Positions 18,068 to 28,920 of a stretch of DNA of 64,000 bases are shown one piece after another; position 1 is the first letter of the stretch; each line of letters opens with the position of its first letter. The stretch is from Sulfuritalea sp. (lineage in GTDB: Bacteria > Pseudomonadota > Gammaproteobacteria > Burkholderiales > Rhodocyclaceae). The notes under the pieces are model-generated. The model was not told the origin of the DNA. It searched no databases and was given only the letters and a program-made list of their open reading frames with translations. Location of the stretch: positions 18,142 through 82,141 of the forward strand of contig JAMPYF010000020.1 of NCBI GenBank assembly GCA_023700805.1. The letters are read 5' to 3'. The position numbers and the translations under genes are program-made.

Positions 18068-19618
18068 ATGAAAAAGCGTTCACTCATCATTTTTCTGCTC
18101 GCCCTTGCCGCCGTCGGCGGTGGTACTTATGCGGCCTGGCGCAGCTACGGCTCGCCCGCCGATGCACCCAAATTCAAGCTGGCGAAAGCCGAGTCCGGCC
18201 CGCTCACGGCGGCCGTCTCCGCCACCGGCACCTTGAACCCGGTGGTTTCGGTGCAGGTCGGATCGCAGGTCTCGGGGCAGATCAAGGAAATCCTGGTCGA
18301 CTTCAACTCGCCGGTGAAGTCCGGCCAGTTGATCGCGCGCCTGGATCCGGAGACCTACGAACACCGTGTGCGCCAGGCCCAGGCCGACGTCGATGCGGCC
18401 CGCGCCGGTCAGGGCGTGCAGCAGGCCGAGGTGTCCCGCGCCCGCGCCAATCTGTCCAACGCCCAGCGCGACTATGAGCGCAAGAAGACCCTGGTGGAAA
18501 AGAACTTCATTTCCCCGGCCGAGCGCGACACGGCGCAAAACACCCTCGATGCGGCCCGTGCCTCCCTGGCCTCGGCGGAGGCCCAGGTGAAGAACGGCGA
18601 AGCCGTGGTGCGCCAGCGCGAAGCCCAGCTGGCGGCGGCGCGCGTCGATCTGGAACGCACCTCGATCAAGGCGCCGGTGGACGGCATCGTCGTCAAGCGC
18701 AGCATCGAGCCGGGGCAGACCGTGGCCGCCAGCCTGCAGGCGCCGGAACTCTTCGTCATTGCCAAGAACCTGACCGACATGCAGGTGGAAACCTCGATCG
18801 ACGAGGCCGACGTGGGCCGCGTGCGCCTCGGGCAAAAGGCCAGCTTCACGGTAGACGCGTTCGCCGGCAGGCATTTCGAGGGCGAGGTGCGGCAGGTGCG
18901 CAAGGCGGCCACCGTGGTCTCCAACGTCGTCACCTATACCGTGGTCATCTCCGCGGCAAATCCCGATCTCACCTTGCTGCCGGGGATGACCGCCAATGTG
19001 CGCATCATCACCGCGCAGAAGGACAAGGCGCTCAAGGTGCCCAATGCGGCATTGCGCTACCGCCCCAGCGGCGCCGCCGACGAGAAGAAGTCGACGGGCA
19101 CGACCGCAAGCGCCGTATCGCCAGCGCCAACTCCTGCGGCAGCGCCTGCGAACAGCGGCGGCGCAGGCAGCGGCGGGCTTGCCCAACTGCGCGACAGGCT
19201 GGTGGCCGACCTGAAGCTCGATACCGATCAGCAGTCCAAGGTCGATGCGATCTTCGAGGCCATGCGCGACAAATTCAGGGCCGCGCGCGAGCTGCCCGAC
19301 GCGGAGAAGACCAGGGCGCAGGAGCGCAACCGTGCCGAGATCCGCGAGAAGATCGCGGCCATCCTCACCCCCGAGCAGAAGAAGCGCTACGACGAACTGG
19401 CCAGCGAGTCCCAGGCAGCGCGCGCCGGCGGCGGTGCCGGGCGCATCTGGATCGTCGGCGAAGACGGCAAGGCGAAGCCGGTCGAGGTGCGCCTCGGGCT
19501 CACCGACGGCAGCATGACCGAGATCGTTTCCGGCGACGTCCGGGTCGGCCAGGAAGTCATCGTCGGCCAGCAGGCAGCGGCGAAGGCATCCGGCATGCCC
19601 GGCCCGCGACTGTTCTAG
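18068..19618 (+). CDS. MacA-type efflux adaptor with an inserted LTxxQ/Spy-like helical domain
   Basis: 516 residues, longer than usual MacA (about 370-390). It has an N-terminal membrane anchor or signal segment ([19 protein letters not shown]), lipoyl and coiled-coil hairpin parts ([20 protein letters not shown]; Ala/Gln/Arg-rich helices about residues 95-195), and a beta-barrel domain. After about residue 340 comes a Ser/Thr/Pro/Ala linker and then an extra helical segment ([22 protein letters not shown] ... [16 protein letters not shown]). The segment LTPEQKKRY resembles the LTxxQ motif of Spy/CpxP/ZraP periplasmic proteins. The MacA membrane-proximal end ([10 protein letters not shown]) resumes after it. 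It forms an operon with the next two genes. A copy of the dispersed repeat lies in the linker. Confidence 0.88.
   Translation: MKKRSLIIFLLALAAVGGGTYAAWRSYGSPADAPKFKLAKAESGPLTAAVSATGTLNPVVSVQVGSQVSGQIKEILVDFNSPVKSGQLIARLDPETYEHRVRQAQADVDAARAGQGVQQAEVSRARANLSNAQRDYERKKTLVEKNFISPAERDTAQNTLDAARASLASAEAQVKNGEAVVRQREAQLAAARVDLERTSIKAPVDGIVVKRSIEPGQTVAASLQAPELFVIAKNLTDMQVETSIDEADVGRVRLGQKASFTVDAFAGRHFEGEVRQVRKAATVVSNVVTYTVVISAANPDLTLLPGMTANVRIITAQKDKALKVPNAALRYRPSGAADEKKSTGTTASAVSPAPTPAAAPANSGGAGSGGLAQLRDRLVADLKLDTDQQSKVDAIFEAMRDKFRAARELPDAEKTRAQERNRAEIREKIAAILTPEQKKRYDELASESQAARAGGGAGRIWIVGEDGKAKPVEVRLGLTDGSMTEIVSGDVRVGQEVIVGQQAAAKASGMPGPRLF
19111..19132 (+). repeat. Dispersed repeat, copy 4 (inside the macA-like gene)
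   Basis: A consensus match with variable bases AT, in the sense orientation. It encodes Ala-Val-Ser-Pro-Ala-Pro-Thr in the linker just before the inserted helical domain. Confidence 0.75.
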
Positions 19619-19625
19619 GATTGCA

Positions 19626-20339
19626 GTGAGCGCACCGCTGATCCGGGTCGAGGGACTGGCCAAGGATTACGTCATGGGCAGCAACGTGGTGCCTGCCCTG
19701 CGCGGCGTCACGCTCGACATTGCGGCCGGCGAGTTCGTCGCCGTCATGGGGCCCTCGGGTTCCGGCAAATCCACCTTCATGAACCTGCTCGGCTGCCTCG
19801 ATCACCCGAGCGCCGGCCGCTACTGGCTGGGCGGCCAGGAAGTCTCGGCGCTCTCCGGCGACGAGCTGGCGGCGGTGCGCAATCGCAAGCTGGGCTTCGT
19901 CTTCCAGCACTTCAACCTGCTGGCGCGCACCTCGGCGCTGGACAATGTCGCGCTGCCGCTGCTGTATGGCAACGTGCCCGCGGCGGAACGCCACCCGCGC
20001 GCGGAACGGCGCCTGATCCAGATCGGCCTGGCCGAGCGCATGGACCATCACCCGGCGCAGCTTTCGGGCGGCCAGCAGCAGCGCGTCGCGATCGCCCGCG
20101 CCCTGGTCAACGATCCGCAGCTGGTGCTCGCCGACGAGCCCACCGGCGCCCTGGATTCGCGCACCAGCGTCGAGATCATGGCCCTGCTGCAGCAGCTCAA
20201 CCGCGAGGGCATCACCATCGTGCTGGTGACCCACGAGCACGACATCGCCGACTTCGCCGGACGCATCATTTCCTTCCGCGACGGCAAGGTGGTCGAAGAC
20301 CGCAGCAACGCGCCCAAGGACGCGGCGGCGCAACTATGA
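19626..20339 (+). CDS. MacB-type ABC transporter ATP-binding protein
   Basis: 237 residues from a GTG at 19626, 7 bp after the adaptor stop. All nucleotide-binding motifs are intact: Walker [11 protein letters not shown]-loop FQHFNLL, signature LSGGQQQR, Walker [13 protein letters not shown], switch His in VTHEHD. The sequence is of the LolD/MacB subgroup, which couples to FtsX-like permeases. Its stop overlaps the permease ATG by four bases. Here ATPase and permease are separate genes, whereas E. coli MacB is one polypeptide. The substrate is unknown (macrolides, peptides, lipoproteins or siderophores are known for the family). Confidence 0.93.
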   Translation: MSAPLIRVEGLAKDYVMGSNVVPALRGVTLDIAAGEFVAVMGPSGSGKSTFMNLLGCLDHPSAGRYWLGGQEVSALSGDELAAVRNRKLGFVFQHFNLLARTSALDNVALPLLYGNVPAAERHPRAERRLIQIGLAERMDHHPAQLSGGQQQRVAIARALVNDPQLVLADEPTGALDSRTSVEIMALLQQLNREGITIVLVTHEHDIADFAGRIISFRDGKVVEDRSNAPKDAAAQL

Positions 20340-21571
20340 ACTTCGCCGCCACCCTGCGCATCGCCCTGCTCGCCCTGCGCATCAACAAGCTGCGCTCGGC
20401 GCTGACCATGCTCGGCATCATCATCGGCGTTGCCGCCGTGATCGTCATGATCGCCGTCGGCAACGGTGCCCAGGCGCGCGTCGAAGACCAGATCAAGAGC
20501 CTCGGCTCCAACATCATCATGGTGCTCTCGGGCTCCATGACCTCGGGTGGCGCGCGCGGCGGCAGCGGTTCGCAGCCGACCATCACCGAGGACGACGCCT
20601 ACGCGCTGAACCGCGAAATCGACGAAATCCAGGCCGCCGCCCCGTCGCTGCGCGGCAGCGGACAGGTGGTGGCGGGCAATGCCAACTGGTCCACGGTGTT
20701 CTACGGCACCTCGCCGGAATACCTCCAGGTACGCGACTGGGCGGTGATCGAAGGCCGCAGCTTCGAGCAGGCGGAAATCAACGGCGCCGGCAAGGTGGCC
20801 CTGATCGGCCAGACCGTGGCGCTGAACCTGTTTGGCGAGGCCAACCCGGTGGACCAGGTGGTGCGCATCAACAAGGTGCCGCTGACGATCATCGGCGTGC
20901 TCGACCGCAAGGGCCAGAACATGATGGGCCAGGATCAGGACGACATCATCCTGATGCCGATCAGCACCGCGAGGAAACGCGTGCTCGGCTCCAGCCGTTA
21001 CGCCGCCGGCCGCAACGTCGGTTCGATCATGGTAAAGACCAAGGACGGCGCCAACATGGCCGAAGCGGAGACCCACATGCGCGAACTGCTGCGCCAGCGC
21101 CACCGCTTGCAGAACGCCCAGGACGACGATTTCTACGTGCGCAACCTGTCGGAAATCCTCCAGGCCCAGGAAGCCTCGTCGAAAGTGATGTCGCTGCTGC
21201 TGGCCGCCGTCGCCTCGGTCTCGCTGCTGGTCGGCGGCATCGGCATCATGAACATCATGCTGGTCTCGGTGACCGAGCGCACGCGCGAGATCGGGCTGCG
21301 CATGGCGGTCGGCGCCCGCGCCCGGGACATCCTGACCCAGTTCCTGGTCGAGGCGGTGACCCTGTCCCTGATCGGCGGCGCCATCGGAATCCTGCTCGGC
21401 GTCGGCGGCGCAACGGCGATCGCCGAATTCGCCGGCTGGCGCACCGAGCTCTCGGCCGGATCGATCGTGCTGGCGGCCGGCTTCGCCGGTGCGATCGGCA
21501 TATTCTTCGGATATTACCCGGCGCGCAAAGCTTCGCGCCTGTTGCCGATCGAAGCGCTGCGCTACGAATAG
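20336..21571 (+). CDS. MacB/FtsX-type ABC transporter permease
   Basis: 411 residues with the MacB topology. There is a first membrane helix ([27 protein letters not shown]), a large periplasmic domain (about residues 50-280), and three C-terminal helices with the FtsX signature [28 protein letters not shown] and a final [12 protein letters not shown] Gly/Ser/Arg-rich loop ([12 protein letters not shown]) lies early in the periplasmic part. With the adaptor and ATPase it should form a tripartite pump needing a TolC-like outer-membrane channel, which is not encoded here. Confidence 0.93.
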   Translation: MNFAATLRIALLALRINKLRSALTMLGIIIGVAAVIVMIAVGNGAQARVEDQIKSLGSNIIMVLSGSMTSGGARGGSGSQPTITEDDAYALNREIDEIQAAAPSLRGSGQVVAGNANWSTVFYGTSPEYLQVRDWAVIEGRSFEQAEINGAGKVALIGQTVALNLFGEANPVDQVVRINKVPLTIIGVLDRKGQNMMGQDQDDIILMPISTARKRVLGSSRYAAGRNVGSIMVKTKDGANMAEAETHMRELLRQRHRLQNAQDDDFYVRNLSEILQAQEASSKVMSLLLAAVASVSLLVGGIGIMNIMLVSVTERTREIGLRMAVGARARDILTQFLVEAVTLSLIGGAIGILLGVGGATAIAEFAGWRTELSAGSIVLAAGFAGAIGIFFGYYPARKASRLLPIEALRYE

Positions 21572-21646
21572 GGCGCCCGCGGCGACAAGCCGCCATATTC
21601 ATGCACGCTTCATGGATAATGCAGACTTTCCAGTCAGGACACCGCC

Positions 21647-23161
21647 ATGGCTGAAGAAGTCGAACTCAAGCTGGCGCTGGCAGAAGACCATCAGGGCCGC
21701 TTCCTGCGTCATCCGCTGCTGAAGCAGGCGATCGAACGCCGGGTCGAGACGCTGGACAACATCTACTACGACACGGCCGATCTTTCCCTGCGTCGCCGCG
21801 GCATCGCCCTGCGCCTGCGCCGCAAGGGGCGCGACTGGCTGCAGACGGTCAAGCTGGCGGGCGCTTCGGCGGCCGGCCTCTCCAGCCGGCCCGAGTGGGA
21901 AGTCCCCTACGCTGGAAATTTCGATTTTTCGGGCGTGGACCAAGCCGCAGTGCGCGAATGGCTGCAGCGGCCGAAGTTGCTGGCGCGCATCGTGCCGATT
22001 TGCGAAACGCGTTTCCGCCGCATCACCTGGACGCTTGCCGCCGCTCCCGGCACGGTGTTGCTGACCCTGGATCGCGGCTGGATCATCGCCAACGGCCGCC
22101 GCGAAGCCATCTCCGAAGTGGAGCTGGAGCTTGCCGGGGCACCGGTGCATGCGATATTTGCGGTGGCCACCCAGCTCGCCCAACGCATCGTGCTGACGCC
22201 AGCGGTATTGTCCAAGGCCGAGCGCGGCTATCGCCTGCACCTCGCCACGCCGCCGACGCCGTGCAAGGCCGCAGCCGTGGCGCTGTCGGCGGCGATGCCG
22301 CCGTTCGAGGCCTTTCGCCGGATCGCCCTGTCCTGCCTCGAGCACCTGCAGCAGAATCATCACGGCGCGCTCTCCAGCGACGACCCGGAATACATACACC
22401 AGATGCGCGTGGCCACGCGCCGCCTGCGTGCGGCCCTGCGGCTGTTCGCCCCGGTGCTGCCGGAGCGGCTCGCCGAGTCGCTGCGCATGCCGCTCGCCGC
22501 CCTGATGACGCATCTTGGCCGCGCGCGCGATCTCGACGTGTTGCTGAGCGAAATCGCCAACCCGGTGCTGGCCGCGCTGCCCAACGAGCCGCGGCTGCCG
22601 GCGCTGGCCAGCGACATCACCAACCGCCGCTACGCCGCTCGCGCAGAGGCGCTGACCCTGCTCGCGGCGCCCGACTATGGGCGCACGCTGCTCGCCGCGC
22701 TCGAATCCCTGCACCCGCAGCCGGCGCCCGCTGCCGCGGTGATCCCGCTGCAAAGCTTCGCAGCGGAACGCCTGCGGCGCCTGCGCCGGAAACTGCGACG
22801 CCTGGCCGCGGCGGCGCAGCTGGAAGATCCGGCATCGCTCCATGCCCTGCGCATCGGCGTCAAGCGTCTGCGCTATGCGCTGGAGTTCTTTGCGCCCCTG
22901 GCGCCGGAAGCTACATTCGCTCGCGTGCTGCAGCGTCTGGCCGTGGCCCAGGACACGCTGGGCCAGTTCAACGACCTGACCAATGCCGGCGCCCTGCTGA
23001 TGGACTGCGCCGGCGATGATCCACGCCTGCGCGAGGCAGTCACCCTGATCGGCGGCTGGCACGGCCCGCGCTACTCCCGGCTGTTGGCGGACATCGCCGG
23101 CGCGCGAGCGCACCTGATCCGCCTGCGCCTGCCGCGGCTCGGCTCCGGCAGCGCACGATAA
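21647..23161 (+). CDS. CYTH-CHAD domain protein
   Basis: 504 residues. The N-terminal CYTH (triphosphate tunnel) domain, about residues 1-200, starts with the metal-binding ExExK motif (EVELKLAL). It continues with RRRGIALRLRRKG and EVPYAG. The C-terminal CHAD domain, about residues 220-500, is helical with conserved His in HQMRVATRRLRAALRLF and HALRIGVKRLRYALEFF. CYTH enzymes hydrolyse triphosphates or polyphosphates, and CHAD binds polyphosphate granules. The next gene encodes a SixA-type phosphatase, a common neighbour. A role in polyphosphate metabolism is likely; the exact substrate is not readable. Confidence 0.92.
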   Translation: MAEEVELKLALAEDHQGRFLRHPLLKQAIERRVETLDNIYYDTADLSLRRRGIALRLRRKGRDWLQTVKLAGASAAGLSSRPEWEVPYAGNFDFSGVDQAAVREWLQRPKLLARIVPICETRFRRITWTLAAAPGTVLLTLDRGWIIANGRREAISEVELELAGAPVHAIFAVATQLAQRIVLTPAVLSKAERGYRLHLATPPTPCKAAAVALSAAMPPFEAFRRIALSCLEHLQQNHHGALSSDDPEYIHQMRVATRRLRAALRLFAPVLPERLAESLRMPLAALMTHLGRARDLDVLLSEIANPVLAALPNEPRLPALASDITNRRYAARAEALTLLAAPDYGRTLLAALESLHPQPAPAAAVIPLQSFAAERLRRLRRKLRRLAAAAQLEDPASLHALRIGVKRLRYALEFFAPLAPEATFARVLQRLAVAQDTLGQFNDLTNAGALLMDCAGDDPRLREAVTLIGGWHGPRYSRLLADIAGARAHLIRLRLPRLGSGSAR

Positions 23162-23215
23162 TACGCAGGTAACGGCAACGGTTCAGTATTGCCTCCTCTC
23201 ACTGGAGATACTTGG

Positions 23216-23677
23216 ATGGACTTGATACTTTGGCGTCACGCCGAAGCCGAAGACGGCGACGGCATTCTCCCGGATCACAAGCGGCGCCTCAGCGCACGCG
23301 GCGAAAAGCAGGCGAAGCAGGTGGCGCGCTGGCTGCTTCGCCACCTGCCGCACAAGCGGAAGGTCCTGGTCAGCCCAGCCGAACGCACGCAACAGACCGC
23401 CCACGCCCTGGAACTGCCCTACGAAGTGGAGCCTCGACTCGGTCTCGGCGCCTCGGTCGCCGACGTGCTCGCCGTCGCCGGCTGGCCCCACCACAGCGGC
23501 GCGGTGCTGGTGATCGGCCATCAGCCGACCCTGGGACGCGTCGCCGCCCAGCTACTGGGCGGGACGGAGGCCGACTGGACGATCAAGAAAGGCGCCGTCT
23601 GGTGGTTTGCCCGCCGCGGGCGCGACGGCGAAAGACGGACCGTGCTGCGCGCCGTGCTCAATCCCGATTTCGCCTGA
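23216..23677 (+). CDS. SixA-type histidine phosphatase
   Basis: 153 residues from the ATG at 23216 (MDLILWRHAEAED), preceded by CTGGAGA. It belongs to the phosphoglycerate-mutase-like histidine phosphatase superfamily, with the catalytic RHAEAE at the N-terminus, SPAERTQQTA, and the second His in VIGHQPTLGR. E. coli SixA dephosphorylates phosphohistidine on PtsO/ArcB-type proteins. Co-occurrence with CYTH-CHAD genes is common. The start codon is chosen because RHAE is normally within the first 10 residues. Confidence 0.9.
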   Translation: MDLILWRHAEAEDGDGILPDHKRRLSARGEKQAKQVARWLLRHLPHKRKVLVSPAERTQQTAHALELPYEVEPRLGLGASVADVLAVAGWPHHSGAVLVIGHQPTLGRVAAQLLGGTEADWTIKKGAVWWFARRGRDGERRTVLRAVLNPDFA

Positions 23678-23791
23678 ATCCGCGGGCGTCCCGCGAGATT
23701 CTGGCTTCATATCAGTTGCGGAAATAAGCGGCTTTTGATATTTTAGGCGTCGATATATTAATTGCGCTCCACCTGCGGGCGCCCAACCTAC

Positions 23792-24289
23792 ATGTCGAAG
23801 AAACCCGCTGCTGCCGCCTCTGACACCGAAACCCGCGCCACCTCCGAACACGCCCCCGATCTCCGGCTCTGGCTGCGCACCCTGGCCTGCACCAACCTGA
23901 TCGAAAACCATATCCGCTCGCGCCTGCGCGCCGAGTTCGGCATTACCCTGCCGCGTTTCGACCTGATGTCCCAACTCGAACGCTCGCCGCAGGGCCTCAA
24001 GATGGGCGAACTGTCCAAGCGCATGATGGTGACCGGCGGCAATGTGACCGGGATCACCGACCAACTGGTCGCCGAAGGCCTGGTGGTGCGCGAGGACAGC
24101 CCCAAGGACCGGCGCGCCTACATCGTCAAGCTCACCGGCGAAGGCCGCCGCAGCTTCCGCAAAATGGCCGAAGCGCATGAAACCTGGGTGGTCGAGCTGT
24201 TCGCCGGGATGGACGAAAAACAGCGCGGCCAGCTCTACGAATTGCTCGCAGCGCTGAAACGCAGCGCCTCCAAGGCCGCGGCGAAATAG
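23792..24289 (+). CDS. MarR-family transcriptional regulator
   Basis: 165 residues from the ATG at 23792; a TTG at 23762 is possible but lacks support. The winged helix spans about residues 45-120: LPRFDLMSQLERSPQGLKMGELSKRMMVTGGNVTGITDQLVAEGLVVRE, followed by the wing SPKDRRAYIVKLTGEGR, a classic MarR pattern with Asp-Arg-Arg. It probably controls the hydrolase gene 49 bp downstream. The upstream gap (23678-23791) is AT-rich with GATAT repeated at about 23735 and 23751, a possible operator. The ligand is unknown. Confidence 0.92.
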   Translation: MSKKPAAAASDTETRATSEHAPDLRLWLRTLACTNLIENHIRSRLRAEFGITLPRFDLMSQLERSPQGLKMGELSKRMMVTGGNVTGITDQLVAEGLVVREDSPKDRRAYIVKLTGEGRRSFRKMAEAHETWVVELFAGMDEKQRGQLYELLAALKRSASKAAAK

Positions 24290-24338
24290 CCGGGGCGATG
24301 CGCCAGGCCCGGACGCCGCACCGCACCGGGACCGCCGC

Positions 24339-25187
24339 ATGCTGACGCCCGAACAACTCGACCGCGAATACAACGCCCGCGCGGCGATCCCCGACCATCC
24401 GCAGATCTTCGCCCGCTGGCGCGAGGAATCGCGCGCGGCGCGCGCCGAGTTGCGCTGTGAGCAGGATTATTATTTCGGCCCGACGCCCGCCGAAACCCTC
24501 GATCTCTATCCGACGGCCGCGCGCAACGCGCCGCTGCTGGTGTTCATCCACGGCGGCTATTGGCGCTCGCTCGACAAACAGGATTTTTCCTTTCTCGCGC
24601 CGGCCTTCGTGCGCGCCGGCGTGGCCGTGGCCATGCCGAACTACGGCCTGGCGCCCGCCACATCGATCGAAGACATGGTGCGGCAGATGCTGCGCGCGCT
24701 GGCCTGGCTGCACCGCACTGCGCCGCAACTGGGCATCGACGCGCGCCGCATCGCGGTTGCCGGGCATTCCGCGGGCGCCCATCTCGCCGCGATGATGCTG
24801 GCCGCCGATTGGCCGCTGCTGGCGCCCGACCTGCCGCCGGACCTGCTGTGCGGCGCGGTCTGCGTTTCCGGCATCTACGACCTGCAGCCTCTGCTGCGCA
24901 CGCCCTTCCTGCAGCAGGACCTCGGCCTCGATGCGGCGGCGGCGCGGCGGCTCAGCCCGGTCGCCTACCGGCCGAAACTCGCGGCGCCGCTGCTGACCGC
25001 CGTCGGCGGCGAGGAAAGCGCCGAGTTCCGGCGCCAGAACCGGCTGATACGCGCAGCCTGGCCGCATTGCCTGGGCCACGACCTGCCCCTGCCCGGCCGC
25101 CATCACCTGGCCAGCGTCGAGGCGCTGGGCGCTGCCGATCAGCCGCTGTTCCATGCCACGCTGCGCCTGCTCGGCAAGACGCCATGA
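24339..25187 (+). CDS. Alpha/beta hydrolase (esterase / kynurenine-formamidase-like)
   Basis: 282 residues. The oxyanion-hole motif LVFIHGGYWRSLDKQDFSFLAP near residue 65 and the nucleophile elbow AGHSAGAHLA near residue 145 are characteristic of the HGG-type esterase/arylformamidase group. A candidate catalytic His is in PGRHHLASVEAL near the C-terminus, and an Asp precedes it. It is cytoplasmic, with no signal peptide. It lies directly behind a MarR-type gene, suggesting an inducible role in degrading an amide or ester. There is no kynurenine pathway in the window to support a specific substrate. Confidence 0.85.
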   Translation: MLTPEQLDREYNARAAIPDHPQIFARWREESRAARAELRCEQDYYFGPTPAETLDLYPTAARNAPLLVFIHGGYWRSLDKQDFSFLAPAFVRAGVAVAMPNYGLAPATSIEDMVRQMLRALAWLHRTAPQLGIDARRIAVAGHSAGAHLAAMMLAADWPLLAPDLPPDLLCGAVCVSGIYDLQPLLRTPFLQQDLGLDAAAARRLSPVAYRPKLAAPLLTAVGGEESAEFRRQNRLIRAAWPHCLGHDLPLPGRHHLASVEALGAADQPLFHATLRLLGKTP

Positions 25188-25364
25188 CAACGGCGCAGGC
25201 CGCGCCACGACAGGCTTCAGCGCGGGCATCGCCGCCTGTAATACAATACGCGCCAGGCGCGCCCTGCCGGTTGGCGCCCAGTCCGGCATTCCGCCGCATT
25301 TCCCTCAAGCGCTTCGCCGCCTGAACCGGTTCCCCGCGAGGGGCAGGCCGATTCAGGAGTTCAA

Positions 25365-26897
<1,533 letters not shown>

Positions 26898-26913
26898 CGC
26901 GACGCAAGCGGCC

Positions 26914-28056
26914 ATGCGCGGCGCGGAGGCATGGCAGCTCGATGTTCGCCCGTCCGGCGCCGACGATCCCGCCACACTGGTGATCGTGCTCGGCGGGCGC
27001 TGGCGCATCGACCAGCATCCGCCCGCTGCCGATAGCCTGCAAGCCCGGCTGACGGCGCCGGTGCGCCAGATCCGCTTCGATGCGAGCGAACTCGACGACT
27101 GGGATTCCGGCCTGCTGACCTTCGTCTCCGGCATCAGCAGATCCTGTGCGGGGCGCGACATCGCGGTCGATGGCAGCGGCCTGCCGCCCGGCGCACAGCG
27201 CCTGCTGGCGATGGCGGCCGCGGTTCCCGAGCAGAAGCTGGCCGCGCGCGACCCGGGTCCGCAGGGAGCGCTGGCCCAGGTCGGCACCGCCACCCTGGAG
27301 TTCGTTCATGGCGCGCCGCAGATGCTGGGCTTTCTCGGCGAACTGGTGCTATCGCTACTGCGCCTCGTCGCCGGCCGCGCCCGCTTTCGCGCCCGCGACC
27401 TGTGGCTGGAGATCGAGGAAGTCGGACCGCGGGCGCTGCCCATCGTTTCGGTGATCAGCTTCCTGGTCGGACTGATCCTTGCCTATCTCGGTGCCGACCA
27501 GTTGAAGCTGGTCGGGGCGCAGATCTTCATCGCCGACCTGGTGGCGATCGGCATGGTGCGCGAGGTCGGCGCGCTGATGACCGGCATCATCATCGCCGGT
27601 CGCACCGGCGCCGCCTTTGCCGCCCAGCTCGGCACCATGCAGGTCAATGAGGAAATCGACGCCTACAAGACGCTCGGCATCTCGGCCTTCGACTTCCTGG
27701 TGCTGCCGCGCGTGCTGGCGCTGATGCTGATGGTGCCGCTCTTGACGCTTTATTCGGCCTTCATCGGCATGTTCGCGGGATTGCTGGTGTCGCTGGCCAT
27801 CTTCGACATCGGCGCCTTCGAGTACTACACGGAAACCCTGCGCGCGCTGGAGTTCAAGCAGTTCGCGGTCGGCCTGTCCAAGGGCACGGTGTATGGCGTG
27901 ATCGTCGCCTTCGCCGGCTGCCTGCGCGGCATGCAGTGCGGACGCAGCGCCGAGGCGGTCGGTCATGCGGCGACCTCCGCCGTGGTCACCGCGATCCTGC
28001 TGATCACGATCGCGGCATCCGTCATGACCATCGTCTACTACCAGCTCGGCATATGA
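26914..28056 (+). CDS. MlaE-family ABC transporter permease with N-terminal STAS-like domain
   Basis: 380 residues. The N-terminal ~110 residues look like a STAS (MlaB-like) domain (TLVIVLGGRWRIDQH ... IRFDASELDDWDSGLLTFV). After a linker comes the MlaE permease domain with about five membrane helices. It includes GMVREVGALMTGIIIAGRTGAAFAAQLGTMQVNEEIDAYKTLGI, the most conserved MlaE segment. It belongs to an MCE-type phospholipid/hydrophobic-compound transporter in the inner membrane. The fusion replaces the separate MlaB protein of E. coli. Its stop overlaps the next ATG by four bases. Confidence 0.92.
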   Translation: MRGAEAWQLDVRPSGADDPATLVIVLGGRWRIDQHPPAADSLQARLTAPVRQIRFDASELDDWDSGLLTFVSGISRSCAGRDIAVDGSGLPPGAQRLLAMAAAVPEQKLAARDPGPQGALAQVGTATLEFVHGAPQMLGFLGELVLSLLRLVAGRARFRARDLWLEIEEVGPRALPIVSVISFLVGLILAYLGADQLKLVGAQIFIADLVAIGMVREVGALMTGIIIAGRTGAAFAAQLGTMQVNEEIDAYKTLGISAFDFLVLPRVLALMLMVPLLTLYSAFIGMFAGLLVSLAIFDIGAFEYYTETLRALEFKQFAVGLSKGTVYGVIVAFAGCLRGMQCGRSAEAVGHAATSAVVTAILLITIAASVMTIVYYQLGI

Positions 28057-28805
28057 AAGAGACGGCCCACATCGAAGTACGCAATCTCGCCATGGCCTAT
28101 GGCGATTTCATCGTGCAGCGCGGCCTCGACTTCACGGTGAACAAGGGCGACATTTTCGTCGTCATGGGCGGCAACGGCTGCGGCAAGACCACGCTGATGC
28201 GCGCCCTGGTCGGCCTGCAGCGGCCCGCGGCCGGCTCGGTGCTCTACAGCGGCGAGGATTTCTGGAATGCCGAAGCCGAGGCGCAGCAGCGGCTCAAGCG
28301 CCGCCTCGGCATCCTGTTCCAGGGCGGCGCGCTGTGGAGCTCGCTGACCCTGGCGGAGAACGTCGCGCTGCCGATCGCCGAATACACCGGCCTGACGCCG
28401 GCACGCGTGGACGAGATCGTCGCCTTCAAGCTGGCGCTGGTCGGGCTGGCCGGCTGCGAGAACTTGTACCCTGCCGAGTTGAGCGGCGGCATGAAGAAGC
28501 GCGCCGGACTGGCGCGCGCGATGGCGCTCGATCCCGACATCCTGGTCATCGACGAGCCCTCGTCGGGCCTCGATCCGCTGACGGCGCGGCGTCTCGACGA
28601 GCTGATCATGGAACTGCGCGACAGCCTGGGCACCACCATCGTCGTCGTCACGCACGAGCTGGCCAGCATACTCAGCATAGGCAACAATTCGATCTATCTC
28701 GATTCCGAAAGCCGCACCATGATCGCCACCGGACATCCGCAGGACGCGTTGAAGAACGGCCATCCCAAGGTCCGCCACTTTCTCACCCGCGGAGGAAGCA
28801 CGTGA
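28053..28805 (+). CDS. MlaF-type ABC transporter ATP-binding protein
   Basis: 250 residues from the ATG at 28053, which overlaps the permease stop (ATGA). Motifs are Walker A GGNGCGKTT, Q-loop LFQGGALWSSLTLAEN (the FQ.GALF-type MlaF Q-loop), signature LSGGMKKRAGLARA, Walker B ILVIDEPSSGLDP and switch His VTHEL. The LSGGMKKR signature is characteristic of the MlaF/Ttg2A group. It powers lipid movement between the inner membrane and the MCE protein. The gap to the MCE gene (28806-28920) is filled by an intergenic mosaic repeat. Confidence 0.93.
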   Translation: MKETAHIEVRNLAMAYGDFIVQRGLDFTVNKGDIFVVMGGNGCGKTTLMRALVGLQRPAAGSVLYSGEDFWNAEAEAQQRLKRRLGILFQGGALWSSLTLAENVALPIAEYTGLTPARVDEIVAFKLALVGLAGCENLYPAELSGGMKKRAGLARAMALDPDILVIDEPSSGLDPLTARRLDELIMELRDSLGTTIVVVTHELASILSIGNNSIYLDSESRTMIATGHPQDALKNGHPKVRHFLTRGGST

Positions 28806-28817
28806 GCGCCCGGCGCC

Positions 28818-28918
28818 CGGCCGCCCCAAGCGGGGCGCAGGCAATGACCCGGAGGCCACGCGCAGCGGGGCCGAACCTATGTCACCCCCATCCTCGGGAT
28901 GGGGGGCGGGGGGCAGGT
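28818..28918 (+). repeat. Intergenic mosaic repeat, copy R1 (between mlaF- and mlaD-type genes)
   Basis: It shares blocks with three other gaps. There is GGCCGCCCCAAG near the 5' end, CCGGAGGCCACGCGCAGCGG in the middle, CCGAACCTATGTCACCC, and a terminal hairpin of CCCCCATCC and GGGATGGGGG. It ends directly before the ATG of the next gene and supplies no obvious ribosome-binding site other than GGGGGGCAGG. Confidence 0.65.
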
Positions 28919-28920
28919 CC

